From: Sycobia sp. Sy_11
Lineage: Eukaryota; Arthropoda; Insecta; Hymenoptera; Epichrysomallidae
Assembly (NCBI GenBank): GCA_018907035.1
Contig: JACCIC010000015.1
Location: 5,348,501 to 5,412,500 of the forward strand
DNA length: 64,000 bases
Direction of reading: 5' to 3'
Shown here piece by piece: positions 1 to 13,120 of the stretch (positions within the stretch are counted from its first letter, which is position 1; each line of letters opens with the position of its first letter). The notes under the pieces are model-generated. The model was given only the letters and a program-made list of their open reading frames with translations, was not told the origin of the DNA and ran no database searches. The position numbers were made by a program, and so were the translations under genes.

Positions 1-1815
1 TGGGGGAAGAGGCAATTAATCCACTTTATCTTCGGGATTGAATCGTGCGGATTTCAATCGAAGGGACAGTGGGCTTGTCACCCGCAGACGGCTCGTTTGT
101 TCCCTCTTACATAATGCCCTTAAAAAAAAAAAAAATTTTCCTTTGTCCCGGTCCTGTCTCTCTCACGTTTCCCCCCTTTTTTTCATACGTTTTACGTCTC
201 GTTATTAATACGAGTCTCTCGATAATCCTTACGAACGCCCTAATTCAGATCTACAATGGCAGCGTTGATGAGTAGCCGCTTGCGGTTTTTTTTTCTGTTT
301 TAGAAACTCCGGAGATTTTTGCGAAAGGAAAGACGAATGGGCACGTTGTATGATCCTTAAATAAATCGAAGGAGGGTTGAAATTTTTCCATAATGTTTAA
401 TTAAAATTTGGAAAGGGCTGCTGAAAAGGCGGACTTAATTTTCATTGTTCTTTTGGATGAGTCATTGACATTAAACGAAAATGACATTTTTAATTAAGAA
501 TAATAATTAAATAAAAGTGTGATCTGTATGTGCATAAATATGATAATAATAATATAATATTCTTATAATAGTCGGTAGTAGCTTAAGATAGATTCTCATT
601 ATTTAATTGACTCTTCTTTGCTGACGTGATGAAGAATTATAAAGTTTTCTTTTAGTAATTTGTTAATTATTAGCTCAATCGATTTCGCCAAAAGAATTTA
701 TTCATGACTGTGGTTTGGATACCTATGATCATTCCTTGAAGGTCAATTGAAAGTCAATTATCTTCTTCTTTAACATAGAACTAAATCTGTATTTTGATCC
801 TGGGTTCGAAAAGAGCGAAAAATGTGCTTATTTAAGGAGATGGAGATTTTATGGAGATTTTACAATTCGAAGGTTATGGAAATCTTACTTATTCCTTTCT
901 TTTCACGTTGCTGTACCCATGAAATAGAAAATGGTTCTGAAAACACGTATTTCATAAAATCCAGCAAGTCTTATTGGAAATATTTTTCTCTAAGTATTAT
1001 GTTTGCTATATATATTTGGTGCTAACCGATAAATAAGTCAAATGGATATTTTCAAGATAATAACGAGATTGAACGAAACGCGCACGTTATACACTATGGA
1101 ATTTTCACAACACTGTCGAATTTTCTATTCTTTCTGAATTTGGGATCAAAATATTGAATTTTATGAGACAAAACACAATAAAAGATTATACTTTTATATT
1201 ATTTGAAAAAACAATCTTGGCCATTAGTAAATTTTTTTTACCAAACCTTACAACTTTTCTGTGAATTGTTTTCTTTAATAATATGGCCTTGAAAAACGAA
1301 TTAGTATATCAGTTCTTTCGTTACATCCGATTCTATTGTACTGTTGTTTGATAAAAAGGTGACTATCAAGAAACAGAATGGAAAAACCATCAGAGTCGAA
1401 TACTTTAATTTGAATCAGTCAAAAGCACTGAATTGTAGTGTACATATTACACATATTACACCTGTGACAATCCATTCACTCGTTCATACTTTACTAAATG
1501 TCAGTCATTATTCGATTCAAATAGGAAATGGCCCAATTTAGGTTTATTTAAATTATTGAACTGCATACATTTATATTTCTAGTTTTCAGGTTGTTAAATA
1601 AATCATTTATTTCAATATTTAAAGAGAAAATTGGATCGGAAATGTTACTAATTAAATATCAAATTATTAAAAATGCTTTATTTAATATATAATTATAGAT
1701 TTCTGATTTATTTAAAAGTAGAATTAAATATGAATTATTCATTTTAATTGTTTCATGTAATCAGACATTTATAACTTTAGAATTTAATAGGATACCAGAA
1801 TAACAATACTGGAAA
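1..1815. other. AT-rich non-coding DNA
   Basis: No gene was seen. There is a short GC-richer start (1-260) and homopolymer runs, for example A at 121-134. Small open frames here are AT-biased and unrecognisable. Confidence 0.6.
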
Positions 1816-1822
1816 TACTATA

Positions 1823-1878
1823 CTATATTATATTATATTATATTATATTATATTATATTATATTATATTATATTATAG
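1823..1878. repeat. (TTATA)n microsatellite
   Basis: About eleven near-perfect five-base units. Confidence 0.95.
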
Positions 1879-2814
1879 TGCTTAAATTTTATTAAATTTA
1901 TAATATATAACACATTTTACTGAAGAAAAGTAGGTTATAAAAAGTTATGACATTTTTACTGAATGATTCAAGATACGTATATACGTACTTTTTGAAAATC
2001 AATATTTGACGCCTTGTTATTCTGAATCATATCTTGTTTCTACAAAACTTCTGCACTTCCTTTGCCGTTTCTTGATATAATAATATTTTGTTTAAGGATA
2101 TGCGAATAAGTAATTTAAGTTATATGTAATAAATAATAAGTAATATAAATCCCTCTAATAAGATCGTGAAAATATATAGTTTTAGGAAATCGATATTTTT
2201 TTTTCACATTATCTTTATTCAAGGTTTCTCTAATTATTTTGTTGAAAAATGTCGCTCAAAGCTAAATAATATTATCCAACAAGAATTTGTTTTTAGAGGA
2301 AACCTTGCTGAATAAATTGACAACCATTTCTTTTCGTTTTCACGTGGATTAAAGTGACTTGCGAGCACTTACAAGGATACAGTGCTGAATAGTTTAAGTA
2401 TACATGTGTAATTTCATGAAACCTTTGCGAAATGACTTCCGACCGCGTCTAATGGATGGCAATAGCGATGGTAAACTACGAACGAATCTAAATTCAGTTA
2501 TAATGCATCGCCATAGTACTGCGCCATTGTGTACGCGCTATTTCGATCAAAATCTCCAACAGGTATGCGTCGTTTAATTCAGGTTGAAAATGAATTGTCG
2601 AGGGACAAATTGGTTAATTACAGGAATGGTATTCATTTGAAAGCATTATAATTTTTGGATGCTTAAATCTTTATGTAAATAAAATAGATAAAGGTTACAA
2701 GATGTTTATATAAGAAAATTTAAAAAATGTTCTATATATATGCGTGTGTATATAGTATAAATAATAAAAAGTAATAATAATAATAATATATAAATATTGT
2801 ATCGTATTTTCATT
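1879..2814. other. AT-rich non-coding DNA
   Basis: No gene, hairpin or mobile-element similarity was recognised. A somewhat less AT-rich segment lies at 2340-2580. Confidence 0.55.
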
Positions 2815-3508
2815 AGCTGCACGTTAGTTCTCTCTCAATCTCTTCAAAGGGAGGTCGCGCTTTCGATGTTGGTCCCCACTCCTGCCGTGGGTTTCTCTCC
2901 GTGGTTCGCGCTGTCGTTCGTAGCGCCTTTATTCTGTTTGGTGGTGTGATGTCCCACTCCTGTGAGACAAGGACCAAAACGCAGGACAGTATTGAAGATT
3001 TTAAATATGAAAAATTAATTAAATAATTAATGAATAATTATTTAATAATTTAATTAATTGTTATAATTATGAGTAAAGTCGAAAATGATTGAATACTGAG
3101 AAATTAAATAATAAAACTACTAGTAAGGAGAGAATTAAATAATAAAAATAAATAAATGTTTATAATAAAATACGACTTTATTTAATAGAAATATAACTAG
3201 AGTTAACGCGGTGGTTCTCTAATCGTGAGTGCGTCCTTGCTCCAAAAAACTACGTCGGCCTCTCCCGCATCACATTGCAAAAATTCACCCCTAGATATCA
3301 CTGAGCCAATCGGCGCATCGCTTTTCCTTCTTTCTCCTTATTTCGAGCCGTGGTAGTTCAGCTGCAACGCGGTTTGCTGCTCATAGGTATATTGCGGGGA
3401 GTTCCAAATGCAGCCCGCAGGTGTTCGGCTGGCATTTAGCGCCGGATAGCGAGAGATTGGAATGATGGACGAAATTATAAGACATTTGTCTCAATTCTCG
3501 ATCGTATT

Positions 3509-3550
<42 letters not shown>

Positions 3551-3905
3551 CAATAATAATAATACAATTTACATTAATTACTAATTAATCCTATTTTACA
3601 TTTCTTTTCAATCATTTTTTACATATTTATTTCCAATTCCGCGTCTTTACATTCTATACATCTACGTGAAGACATGACATGTATAAAAACATAAAGACAA
3701 CTTTTACTATTGTACATTACGTCATAGTGGTCAGGCTGTTGGTCATATGCCGCTTGAGCGAGCTCGTCAAAATATATTAACTTAAATATATAGTACAATT
3801 ATAATCTTTTAATCTAAATATATTTAGTAAGAAATATTTGTTTAAGTAGAATCAGGCTGCTCGGGCCAGACTCGGAGATCGGGATCAAAGGCAGAGCTGC
3901 AAGGC
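2815..3905. repeat. GC-richer, LTR-like patches in AT-rich DNA
   Basis: Patches at 2820-3000 and 3195-3480 are sharply richer in GC than their flanks and contain two related words, GTCCCCACTCCTGCCGTG and GTCCCACTCCTGTGAGAC, about 80 bases apart. A third patch is at 3850-3905. They resemble LTR pieces in composition only. No coding or paired termini were seen. An (AT)n run lies at 3511-3547. Confidence 0.25.
3511..3547. repeat. (AT)n microsatellite
   Basis: About eighteen AT units. Confidence 0.95.
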
Positions 3906-4278
3906 TTATGACATGCATATCGGCCATGCCTATATCGTTTAAAAATCTAAGGCAGTTTTTTAAAGCTTATTTATATTTGGAAGTAATCACTAGGACAATG
4001 CAATTGTTATATTTGCATTATTTGCGTATTTCTATCAGAACAGATTAGAACAATATACTAATTAATTAAATGTTACATATATATGCAGGAGTTTTTTTGG
4101 GGTCTAATTTATATATCATGGTTTGATCCATACCTCGTGACAGAATTGTCTAGACATCTACATGATTATTATTATATAGCCTTTCAAGCAATTTTCAATG
4201 ACGTCGTTCTGCATTTTTTTTTTGAAAATTGTAGTCCATATCTTCTGTACGCACATATGCACGTATACGTATGAAAAT

Positions 4279-4761
4279 ACATCAGAGCGGCGGACCTCCA
4301 AGACACACATAAATCATTCTTGTATTTAACCACAAAGGGTCGTCACGCCCAGCGGATTGAGAAAGAGCGCGCGAAGATCGATTACTATTTTCCCGAGCAG
4401 TTGCGCGTGTGACGATGAAAAATTCCTCTAGCGGCTGTACAGGAACTCTTGGCGAGCCTCTTCCGATGTTCTGCTGCGTGGCGCCGCGCCGTTGCGGGGA
4501 TTGAACGGGGCGCGATCGGCAGGGCCACGACAACGTCGCGGCAGGCGTTTCGCGGGTACTTCGGACGCGGGCCGGAAGAGCGCTGGGGCACAAGCCGATG
4601 CCTGCGGGTGAAAAAGGGGTTTAATAAACTCCGCGGTGGGCGGAGAGGGGCCGGGAGTCTCGGGCGGCGCCACGGGGACGTCAAGGGTTTTTCTGAACGA
4701 GGAAGCATTAAAAGTTTATGAAGTATACTTGTGCTGTCGCTGGTAATTGCTGTTGTTGCTA

Positions 4762-4792
<31 letters not shown>

Positions 4793-4800
4793 CAATGAGC
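4279..4800. promoter_or_regulatory. GC/CpG-rich island 1
   Basis: An abrupt GC-rich block with many CpGs, open in several frames on both strands, which is a composition effect. It ends in a CTG/TTG triplet run (4747-4793). A regulatory role is possible. No gene is supported. Confidence 0.45.
4747..4793. repeat. (CTG/TTG)n triplet repeat
   Basis: Imperfect triplet run at the edge of island 1. Confidence 0.9.
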
Positions 4801-6117
4801 TCGCTAATGAATATTGAATTCAGCCTGTGAAGGGAGGGGCGGGGTACAGAATTTTTTTTTTTCGTAACTCTTGCGAAACATGAAAATAACTGCGTTTAAT
4901 TCCTTTCTCCTTTGCTTCTCCGGCAATCCACGGATACTTGAGAGGAAAGGTAATAGAGACTATTAGATTTAATAAGGGAAATACTGCAAACATATTACTA
5001 TTATTATAACGTTAGAATAATTGCTTTTTCAATTAAACATACGCTTTTCATGACCTTACAAGCATATTTCCTTACACACCTTAATTTTTTAAAAATTTTC
5101 ATTTAACAACATTTTTAATTTACAATTTATCTTAACTCTACTTTAAAACATTTAATACTTTACTCTTCATTAAATGCGCATTTTTTGCTTTATTTATAAC
5201 GAACTCTGATATTTTATTTAATATACACAATGCTTTTTGAACATACATATCCGGGATACTTCTGTTAGTTCTTTTCGCATCCAATAGAACCGGATAGTAT
5301 AATTAACCTGATTTCACTTGCCAATAAGTTCGAAATAGATCATATATAAACTCGGTAATTAAAGGTCCGTTGCGAAACGTCGAACATTGCATAGATGTAT
5401 ACTAAGCATAATGCATAATATGTTATTTTACATAATAATTTATTTCTATTTATAAAAACTTTAATTCAATGCATAAAATCAATAAAACAACTCGAATTCG
5501 ACACTCGAGCGGTAAACAGATTTTACGATAAAAGTTTTCTTTGGGAGGTGTGTAAAGTGCTTGTAGGTCTGAACTTTTTGAATTTTTTTCTCTTAATTTA
5601 GAACAACATTATAATTTATACCTGAGTTTTCCCTCTCACGAATTTTCTGAAGTAGCTTAAACGCTAAGAATACGGTGTTCTTTTTTTTTAAATTTTCTAT
5701 ATTTATAAACAAGTCGACAAAATGTACAGGATTCATTTGATTTGAATCCTGAAAAAGTTCGTCGATCATTATCTCTAAATCACTTGTTCGAGAAGCGATT
5801 GTTACTCGTTGATACATCAAATTCATCAAGGCTTCCCTACTTTTTTTCTTTTAAAACATCGTGAAAAAGAATAAAAAGCGATAATTTAAAAAAGTCGTTT
5901 TATCTGTATCCGTACGCCCGCGCGCCTCCCGTCAATCCTGCGTATACGTTCGTTTTTTTTTTTTTTTTTTTTTTTGGTGATATTTCAAAAAGGAGAGCTC
6001 GTCGGACGATAACCCCATAGTCTACCCATTTTTCCGAAATCCCCTGGCTTAGCTTAAATAGATTTTCAGATTTTGCACGTCGCGCAAAAGTTTGATACAC
6101 GCGTGGGCGCGCATTGA
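4801..6117. other. AT-rich non-coding DNA
   Basis: No gene was seen. A 22-base T run (about 5954-5975) is followed by a GC-richer patch to 6117. Confidence 0.55.
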
Positions 6118-8190
6118 CAGTGCCGTGTACAGCTTATGCCGGGCCTGGGACTAAATTCACATGGCGCCCCTTTCCTCACCTCGCTTTAGGTTTCGATTTC
6201 TAAAGCGTACATGGCGAAATAGCTATGTCACGTAAGGACGATCATGAAGGCGCAGTACTTTGATAAATTGCTAGGGGCAGTAATTTTATATCAATAAAAT
6301 CATTACAATATATTATAAAAATTTATTCAAATTGAATCAAAAAACCGTAGAATTAACTAAATATTTATTTTTTCTTTTCTGTATTAAAAAACTTGATTAT
6401 CCAATTATCAAAACTAATGAGGAGCTCTTTTTCGTTAGTAAAAATAGCCAATGAAGATAACATCATACATGGTAAATTAATAAATATTTTTATCGGTCTT
6501 AAAGTCTTTATACTATAATATATTATATTAATCTAATGAAAGTCAGACTGTCCTTGTTTATTATCACCCCCGAAGAATCCGAAATAAAACTTATTGCTAA
6601 AAATAAATTAGATTTATATTATAATTTCTCTTTTGACGTCAGAGGTTTCGATTGTTATTATTTTAGTTTAATATATTATAGTAAGAAGACTGTAAGACCG
6701 ATAAAAATATTTATTAATTTAATTAAAAATAGTCAACATAAGTAAAATTTTGAATTTTAAATCATACATGATAGATTTAAATAAATCTTTTATTCTTTCC
6801 AATACTGACAAAGATCGTTCGTGTTCATAATTCGCTATAGGAATAGTCATAAAAAGACTAAAGATTATTAAAATATTTTTGGAAAAACTGATACTATTAT
6901 TCATCATCCAATTTAATGCTATTATATAGGAAATATTACATTAGAATTTTTTTTATGAATTATGCAATTACAAAAAAAACCTGCCCTTTGTATTTTCGCT
7001 CGTGACAAAAATGTTTTCATTTTATTGGTAAATCTTTACTTAAATCTTTTCAATCGACATCCACTAGTCTCGTTACACTTAGTTTCAATTCCGGACCATC
7101 AGTACTTAATAAAATAGTCAGGAATCAGAATAAATTATTAGTGTTATTTTAAACTTCTCGCCGCGTCTTTAATTTCACATTAAATCTGTCTATTATAACG
7201 TAAAATTTTTACTTTTTCAACTTTTCAGACTCGCGTAAAATTTGACTTTGTCTTTCTTTGTACTCAATTTATTTATTTTATGCCCTTTACTCAAGACTAT
7301 TGAATCTTTATTATAATGCGTTGGTTGCTATAAGAGCTTTTGCGTCACTATCGTCTAAATTCAGTTTCATTTCAAAATTGAAATAAAGTAAGCAAATGGC
7401 AATAGCAATACGTTGGATAAAGCGAGATCTACGTTAATTTTCTGTAAATATTGATTTGTAAGTAGCATTAAATTTATGAAATTTAGTAGTACATAATACA
7501 GTTATGAGAGTATTTTCGAGTTTTGCAATTCCTTTCAATAAACTTGCAATGTCTTATCAAATTTACGAATTTTTTTCATTTTTTTGTGATATTTTGGTCA
7601 AACTTATAAATATCTTTTCAGAATTATTGACAGAATCTTTAGAAGTATCCCTTCACCATGACCATCTCATATTTTATAAATTCAACTTATTGTTGAATTA
7701 GACAAAAGATTATATAAGCCTTGCAATATACAAAAAATGAACATGAACCTGCATCACTACATTCTACGACACTACACTTGTCTGTTAAAAGATCAATTTG
7801 TTAAACACTTTTGAATATGCTTGCAATCCTTTAAATTGCCAATCATATCCTTGGGCATAATATTCTGTACATTAAATTTTAAAACACTATTTTTAAAATC
7901 CATTCCTTTATGATTATCTGTTTATAAAATATTGAAAAAATGCCCATACAGTCGGCCCATTTAGACAATAAATTTATAAATTCTTCGCCAATGCGAAACT
8001 TTACCCCGACACTTTTGGACATGTATAATCAATATGCTGTTTTAAAATAGGATCGTGCTGATAAATCAGCCGTAATATAATTTCAAGATAGTTGCCGTTG
8101 CAAGGAAACCGAATACTTGGTTCGTATAATAGAATCGTAATCCTCGTTCTGTTAAACAACGGATCACTGCAATGATACGGGTTCAAGATT
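6118..8190 (-). pseudogene. Decayed hAT-superfamily transposase (DUF4371 / ZMYM1-like)
   Basis: On the minus strand, scattered frames match successive parts of DUF4371-type hAT transposases in the right order. These are GNYLEIILRLIYQHDPILK (8020-8100 region; family: GNFLxLLxLLxxxDPVL), AQGYD before a KGLQ block (about 7835-7857), TRWSW followed by RD (about 7615-7660), a KLENTL...LLYFNFEMKL block (7380-7540), and the C-terminal dimerisation region with TIPIANYEHERSLSVL (6760-6860; family: TxPVxxAxxERSFSxL). Frameshifts and stops are frequent, so it is dead. CAGTGCCGTGTACAG at 6118, followed by a G/C-rich subterminal stretch, could be the 3' terminal inverted repeat. The 5' end was not found. 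The 250-base long-TIR element sits between coding end and terminus. Confidence 0.8.
6473..6722. mobile_element. Long-TIR non-autonomous element, copy 1
   Basis: The left arm (6473-6530) and right arm (6667-6722) are nearly perfect reverse complements over about 55 bases, centred on TTTTTATCGGTCTTA. An inner segment (GTCAGACTGTCCTTGTTTAT at 6541-6560) recurs in copies at 22.7 kb and 38.7 kb. It lies in the 3' tail of the hAT fossil. The short open frame at 6536-6745 is a by-product. Confidence 0.75.
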
Positions 8191-8623
8191 GTAATCTAGT
8201 CTTAGCTTCAGTTTATATCATACCAATTGCTTTTATGTCGATGTCGTAAATGCCTAATATATAATCAAGATGCATTGTGCTCTTTACTATTTTCATCGAT
8301 TTTATTCCATTTTAAGAACCATTTTTTTTACAAAAGTTTTATCTTGATCATGTGAGAATTTTTTGCATGAAAAAAAAAAATCAATAACTGCACCAACAGA
8401 CAGGAAAACACGAACCAAATATTCTTCCATATTCATAAAAAATACCTCTTTTCATTGTTAAATACTCTTTTTGACATTCCATTTGAGTTTTTATTTTTGA
8501 GTATTCGAATGCTTTATGTACATAGCTTTCACCCTTTTTTATTTCATTTAGGAGGCCATAGAACAAGATCTTGATATTAAATATTTTTTAAATTTTTAGT
8601 TACAGTTTTTATCTTATGGTTAT

Positions 8624-8628
<5 letters not shown>

Positions 8629-8660
<32 letters not shown>
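8629..8660. repeat. (GT)n microsatellite
   Basis: Sixteen GT units. Confidence 0.95.
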
Positions 8661-8663
<3 letters not shown>

Positions 8664-9325
8664 CTAAATAGTATTTGACAGTTTTTTCAAAAGACTAATA
8701 AATCGAAAGTATTGTATACAAAGACTTATTAGGAATAAGATACGCGCTGAAATTCTGAAAATATAGGATACTTATAATCCACCTCCACGATTATTACATG
8801 CAGGTGAATGCACTACTTTCTGTAATAGATTTTATGTTTGACTCCTTCATTCGATTCTTTATGTCATAAATTTTTTAAGAGTATAGGGTCCCCTGGCGTC
8901 GGGATGGTGTTTTTGAGACAAGAAGCTCTCCCCTTGATCCCGCAATACGCGTTGGTGAAATTCTTCATTATTTTCTTCATTATCGAAACCTCATACAAAC
9001 GTACATGATTTTTTTTTTTTTTAAATTTAATAATAATAATTTTGATCATCGTGCACAAAGAGCGAATTATATTATAATATTTTCTTTTGTCGATCTAGAC
9101 AAGGCACGATTGCAAAGTGGTGATAAATTAATTGTCGAGGCATAAATATTTTCGAAACTCTTTCTTATGATTTTTACAGATTCTAATGGAAAGACAATCT
9201 GATTTATTTGTGGCGAAAATGAAGTTCTTTATATATCTACGATTTAGTAAAAAGACTCTCTGTTCGTATAATATTTATTAAAGAATGAAATAAATTTTTA
9301 CAATTAAACAACAGGAACTTTTCAA

Positions 9326-9328
<3 letters not shown>

Positions 9329-9384
<56 letters not shown>
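9329..9384. repeat. (AT)n microsatellite
   Basis: About twenty-eight AT units. Confidence 0.95.
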
Positions 9385-9389
<5 letters not shown>

Positions 9390-10639
9390 TATTTATAGAT
9401 TTCTTTTTCATTTTTCATATAATTATTTTTATTCTTTTTTTTGTAAACATACAAACGCATATCAATTATTTTTCTAAATTTATGATACTGAGGATTGTTG
9501 TAATATCCAATCCCATCCTGCAATAAAGCAATTTTAGTATACGCCTAGTTTAAAAAAGACTCTAGTGCAATATTATAAAAATTTAGAGAATTTAATTAAA
9601 ATCATATAATTCAGAAAAATATCCAGACACTCCGAAATAAAGTGTTAGAATGGGAGTTTTAATAAGCTTGAGCGTAAAAGTAATAATTGTCGTCAGCCAA
9701 TGAATATATCTAGCGTGTGCGAACGAATTATATATATATATCACGAAAGTCCTTGTAGAACGGTAAGAGTTTATTACGTAGGAATCATATTGTTCGTCAA
9801 TTATGAATTGTTTTAATTAAATATTAATATTTGTCAAAACTGATGAAACCCGTTAAATTAACGGAGATTCTTACAAAGGCAAAATATCTCATTTCAATTA
9901 CGCATTTCTCTCGGATCCTGTCAAAAGGAATGATTTAACATTTATTAATATTGCTTTCGACTTCCATGATTATTTAGTACAGCTTGCTTTTATGCAATGG
10001 AATTGCACGCATTTTTATAAAATTGATATAACTCTTTTATAAAATTTAGTATTATTTTTCTTTTATTTACGTACACAGACAGATAATTGTTTTTTTTATT
10101 GAATGCAAAATTATATTGTAAAGTTTAAAAAATAAACATATCACGATGTGTATTATGTAATAAATAAAAAGTAACTCAGAGCCAGATCATTGTAATACGT
10201 ATACGAAGTACCTTAAAAAGTAAGAACGAAGGAGTGTGAAAAAGTTTTGGTAAGAGTATTAAAGGAATGATAATTAAGGGTAGCAATGTATAGCGAAAGG
10301 AGGCGAAGAAAAGAAAACAAAATTCTAGAGAGTTTAAGCTAGAGTTTACACGGAGTAATGCTTAGAAGGAGATTTAGGCTCGTCGCAGAGGCCGAAATTT
10401 AGGAAATATTACGCAAAAGAAGATGGCGCGCGGAGAAAATTTTTCTAGAATAAATTTTACCACTGATAAATGTGACAGGGTCAATGGCAAATTTTCCCAT
10501 AGTCGCTTATAAAAATTGCCTGGGGATATGGAGATTTTTTTTCAGATTCTTACAGTCGGTCCCCGAATTGCTGGGCGCTATCGTCATTTTTATTGGATAC
10601 TTCTTCACGTATGTCAAATATAAACAATCACCGAGACGC

Positions 10640-11690
10640 ATACATATAATCCTCTCCCCTCTAACTTTTTCCCTCGTTCATTTTTCTTTCCCTCCCGATT
10701 CTTTGTCGTGTCCCCCCCCACCCAATCCCTTCATCTTCACCCCCGATAAGTTTCCGGACCGAGCGGTACTGACGGTATGCAATGGGGTGGCCGGGGACGA
10801 TCCGCGGCGCAATGGAGCCAGTCGCGGAACGGCACGCCGGATATCTTGGGATGGGTCGTCGGGCGCGGGGCGGGAAATCGAAGGGTTGAGACGTGCTACC
10901 CATCCTCTCTCCCCCCCCGGCCGTCCCTCGTCCGGATTAGCATATTATTTACAGCTCGACACCTCTCCACCACCACCACCCCCCCTACCCCGCCGTCGAC
11001 GGACGCGCGCGAAAGTCCGACAGAAAAACCAGGCCTCGGCCGAACTTTTAAATCTGCTTTCGAATAATACCCGTCGACCTCCCTTTATTCTCTCGGCTCA
11101 TCTTATCTCATTAAAGCGCCCGTGTTACTTCCTGGGGAAAAAAAGTCCCTGGACACTCGCCTCTTCTTTTCCTTCCTCTTTTACTTCTTCCTTTTCTCCT
11201 TCTTCCTCCCTCTTATACACTTTTACTTACTCCGCGCCGGCACTGACAAGTCCTCCGAGAGACGGAGAGAGGGGATGCATGCATCTCGCCCCCGGGTTGG
11301 GAGGGTAGGCGAAAGGAGGAGGGCGCAAAAAAAAAAAAAAAAAACAAAAAAATAAGAAAAAAAAGGAACGGAGACGCGCGAATAATGCTCTCGGCGCGTT
11401 TCGCGCGCGGGAAGTGGGATGTTTGCTCGTTTTGCCGCTGTAGAAGGAGGGCCGGCCGGAGGCGCTGCCTGAGACTTTATTATATGCTTCTTTTACTTTG
11501 CGAATTTCACAATGGGATGAGTAAGGGGGGGGGGAGCGAGGGAGGACGTCTACCGAGATTTGCGGCCTAGCTGTCGCGAGAGTTAAGTTTTCGCAGGCTT
11601 GTTAGTTTGCGCTGGTGCGCTCGTCTGTTTTGGCGGTGAATTCACGCGGGTGCTGCTGCACGTGCATTATATGCTTCCAAAAATTGTGCT
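10640..11690. promoter_or_regulatory. GC/CpG-rich island 2
   Basis: About 1 kb of CpG-rich DNA with C-runs, CCA repeats, polypyrimidine tracts (11155-11220) and an A run (11327-11344). A 278-codon open frame crosses it, but its product is Pro/Ser/Arg-rich low complexity. An (AT)n run (11705-11751) bounds the right side. Confidence 0.45.
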
Positions 11691-11701
11691 GTTTCCTACC
11701 A

Positions 11702-11704
<3 letters not shown>

Positions 11705-11751
<47 letters not shown>
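11705..11751. repeat. (AT)n microsatellite
   Basis: About twenty-three AT units. Confidence 0.95.
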
Positions 11752-11755
<4 letters not shown>

Positions 11756-13120
11756 TATATTTCGCGAGGTTATCGTTCAAAATTTTAAAATAAAATCTGA
11801 AATTTTTTGAACAAAGCAAATCTTACTATAATTCGATGTTGAAAATGCACGAGAAGTTAATGGTTCGCTGTCCAGATAATATTAAAAAGTAAACATAGAA
11901 TCTGATTCAAAATTGAAAAAATTTCATTAGATACATCTAGCACTAACCGATCGGGTGGTATCGTCGATAAGATGACAGATGAGTTTTCTAACAGACTAAT
12001 TTTCTAATATTAGACGAATAGTGGCCATGAACTTTCGTGCAATATTAATGTTATGGACTTATGAATCAAAGGATATAGAAATTTATCTTCTGGTTATGAA
12101 TTATGAATGAAGGCTTCGTCTGAAAGATCCAAGATGCCAAATAACGTATAATATACTCAATTATTTTCAACAATGATTAGTTGTCCTAAGATCTTTCAGT
12201 TGTCATTATTTAATTTTAATATTACGTCATTAATTTTTAGAATTATTATTATTATATTCAATCGATGAATATCAGTTTTCCTTCAGAACTTTCAAATGTC
12301 CAAAAGTTACGATGTCAACTAAATGAACCCAGGATACGCTTCAATTACTTCACTCGATAAAAGGTAGCATTACTGTAATTAATTAATTCTACGTTTTCTT
12401 TAAATATATAATAAATAGTAAGTTGCAGAATTTCAACAAAAAAGAAGAGTTCAACGATCTATTTTATTTTAAATTTGAACTGTTATTATCGAAAATTAAA
12501 TTTAAGGTCGAAGCAAGAGAAAAAAATCCAATATAATTTCATCAAGATTTCTTTTATTTAAACTAAGAAGTTTTATTTGAACTTATAAACTACTAATATA
12601 ATTGAGTAAAATCAATTATATACGTTTCACTTTTTGAGTTCATCAATAAAGTGAGGGAAGATCAATTCTTCTAAGACATACACCCGTAAACACAGGAACG
12701 AGTGTAATACTTATAAACTACAAATTTATAGTAAAAATGAACTGGTTCAATTTGAAAATATTTTTCTTACACTGTAAAATAATTTTTAAAGCCCTGCAAA
12801 TAATCTAAGACGAAACGTACACAATACTTTTTCGCGGTTCGTTTCATTGACGAATTCATTGAATTTCAAGTAAAACTTGAAGTAACGGAGATTTTGATTT
12901 TATTATGTCATGCTATCTTTACTTTTTGCATTTGAATGCGACATGTTTTGGTAAAAAAACTTTCATCTTTCATTTTGAAATTTTCAGGTTTAATTTAATT
13001 TTAAAATTACGCACTTTTTGTACTATTATTTTCAGATAGACATTAATTATCGTTTTTGTTTAATTTTATGAAATTGAGAAGATTCGTGTAGCGACGGAAG
13101 TTGGCAAATAGAATACTACG
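11752..13120. other. AT-rich non-coding DNA
   Basis: Nothing recognised. A 5' LTR for the BEL/Pao fossil was looked for here and not found. Confidence 0.5.

Larger units (their letters stand above)
8191..10450. other. AT-rich non-coding DNA with microsatellites
   Basis: Holds (GT)n at 8629-8660 and (AT)n at 9329-9384. A small GC-richer patch at 8885-8965 is unassigned. No gene was recognised. Confidence 0.55.

Noticed and set aside
6536..6745. 69-codon plus-strand frame as a gene
   Set aside because: It falls wholly within the inverted arms of the long-TIR element and the hAT fossil end.
8864..9058. Minus-strand frame containing a GC-richer patch
   Set aside because: The first half is poly-Ile/Lys from AT-rich DNA. 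The patch alone is too short to assign.
10472..11308. 278-codon open frame on the plus strand
   Set aside because: The product is Pro/Ser/Arg-rich low complexity driven by a CpG island and C runs. Overlapping frames are open on both strands, and no domain was seen.
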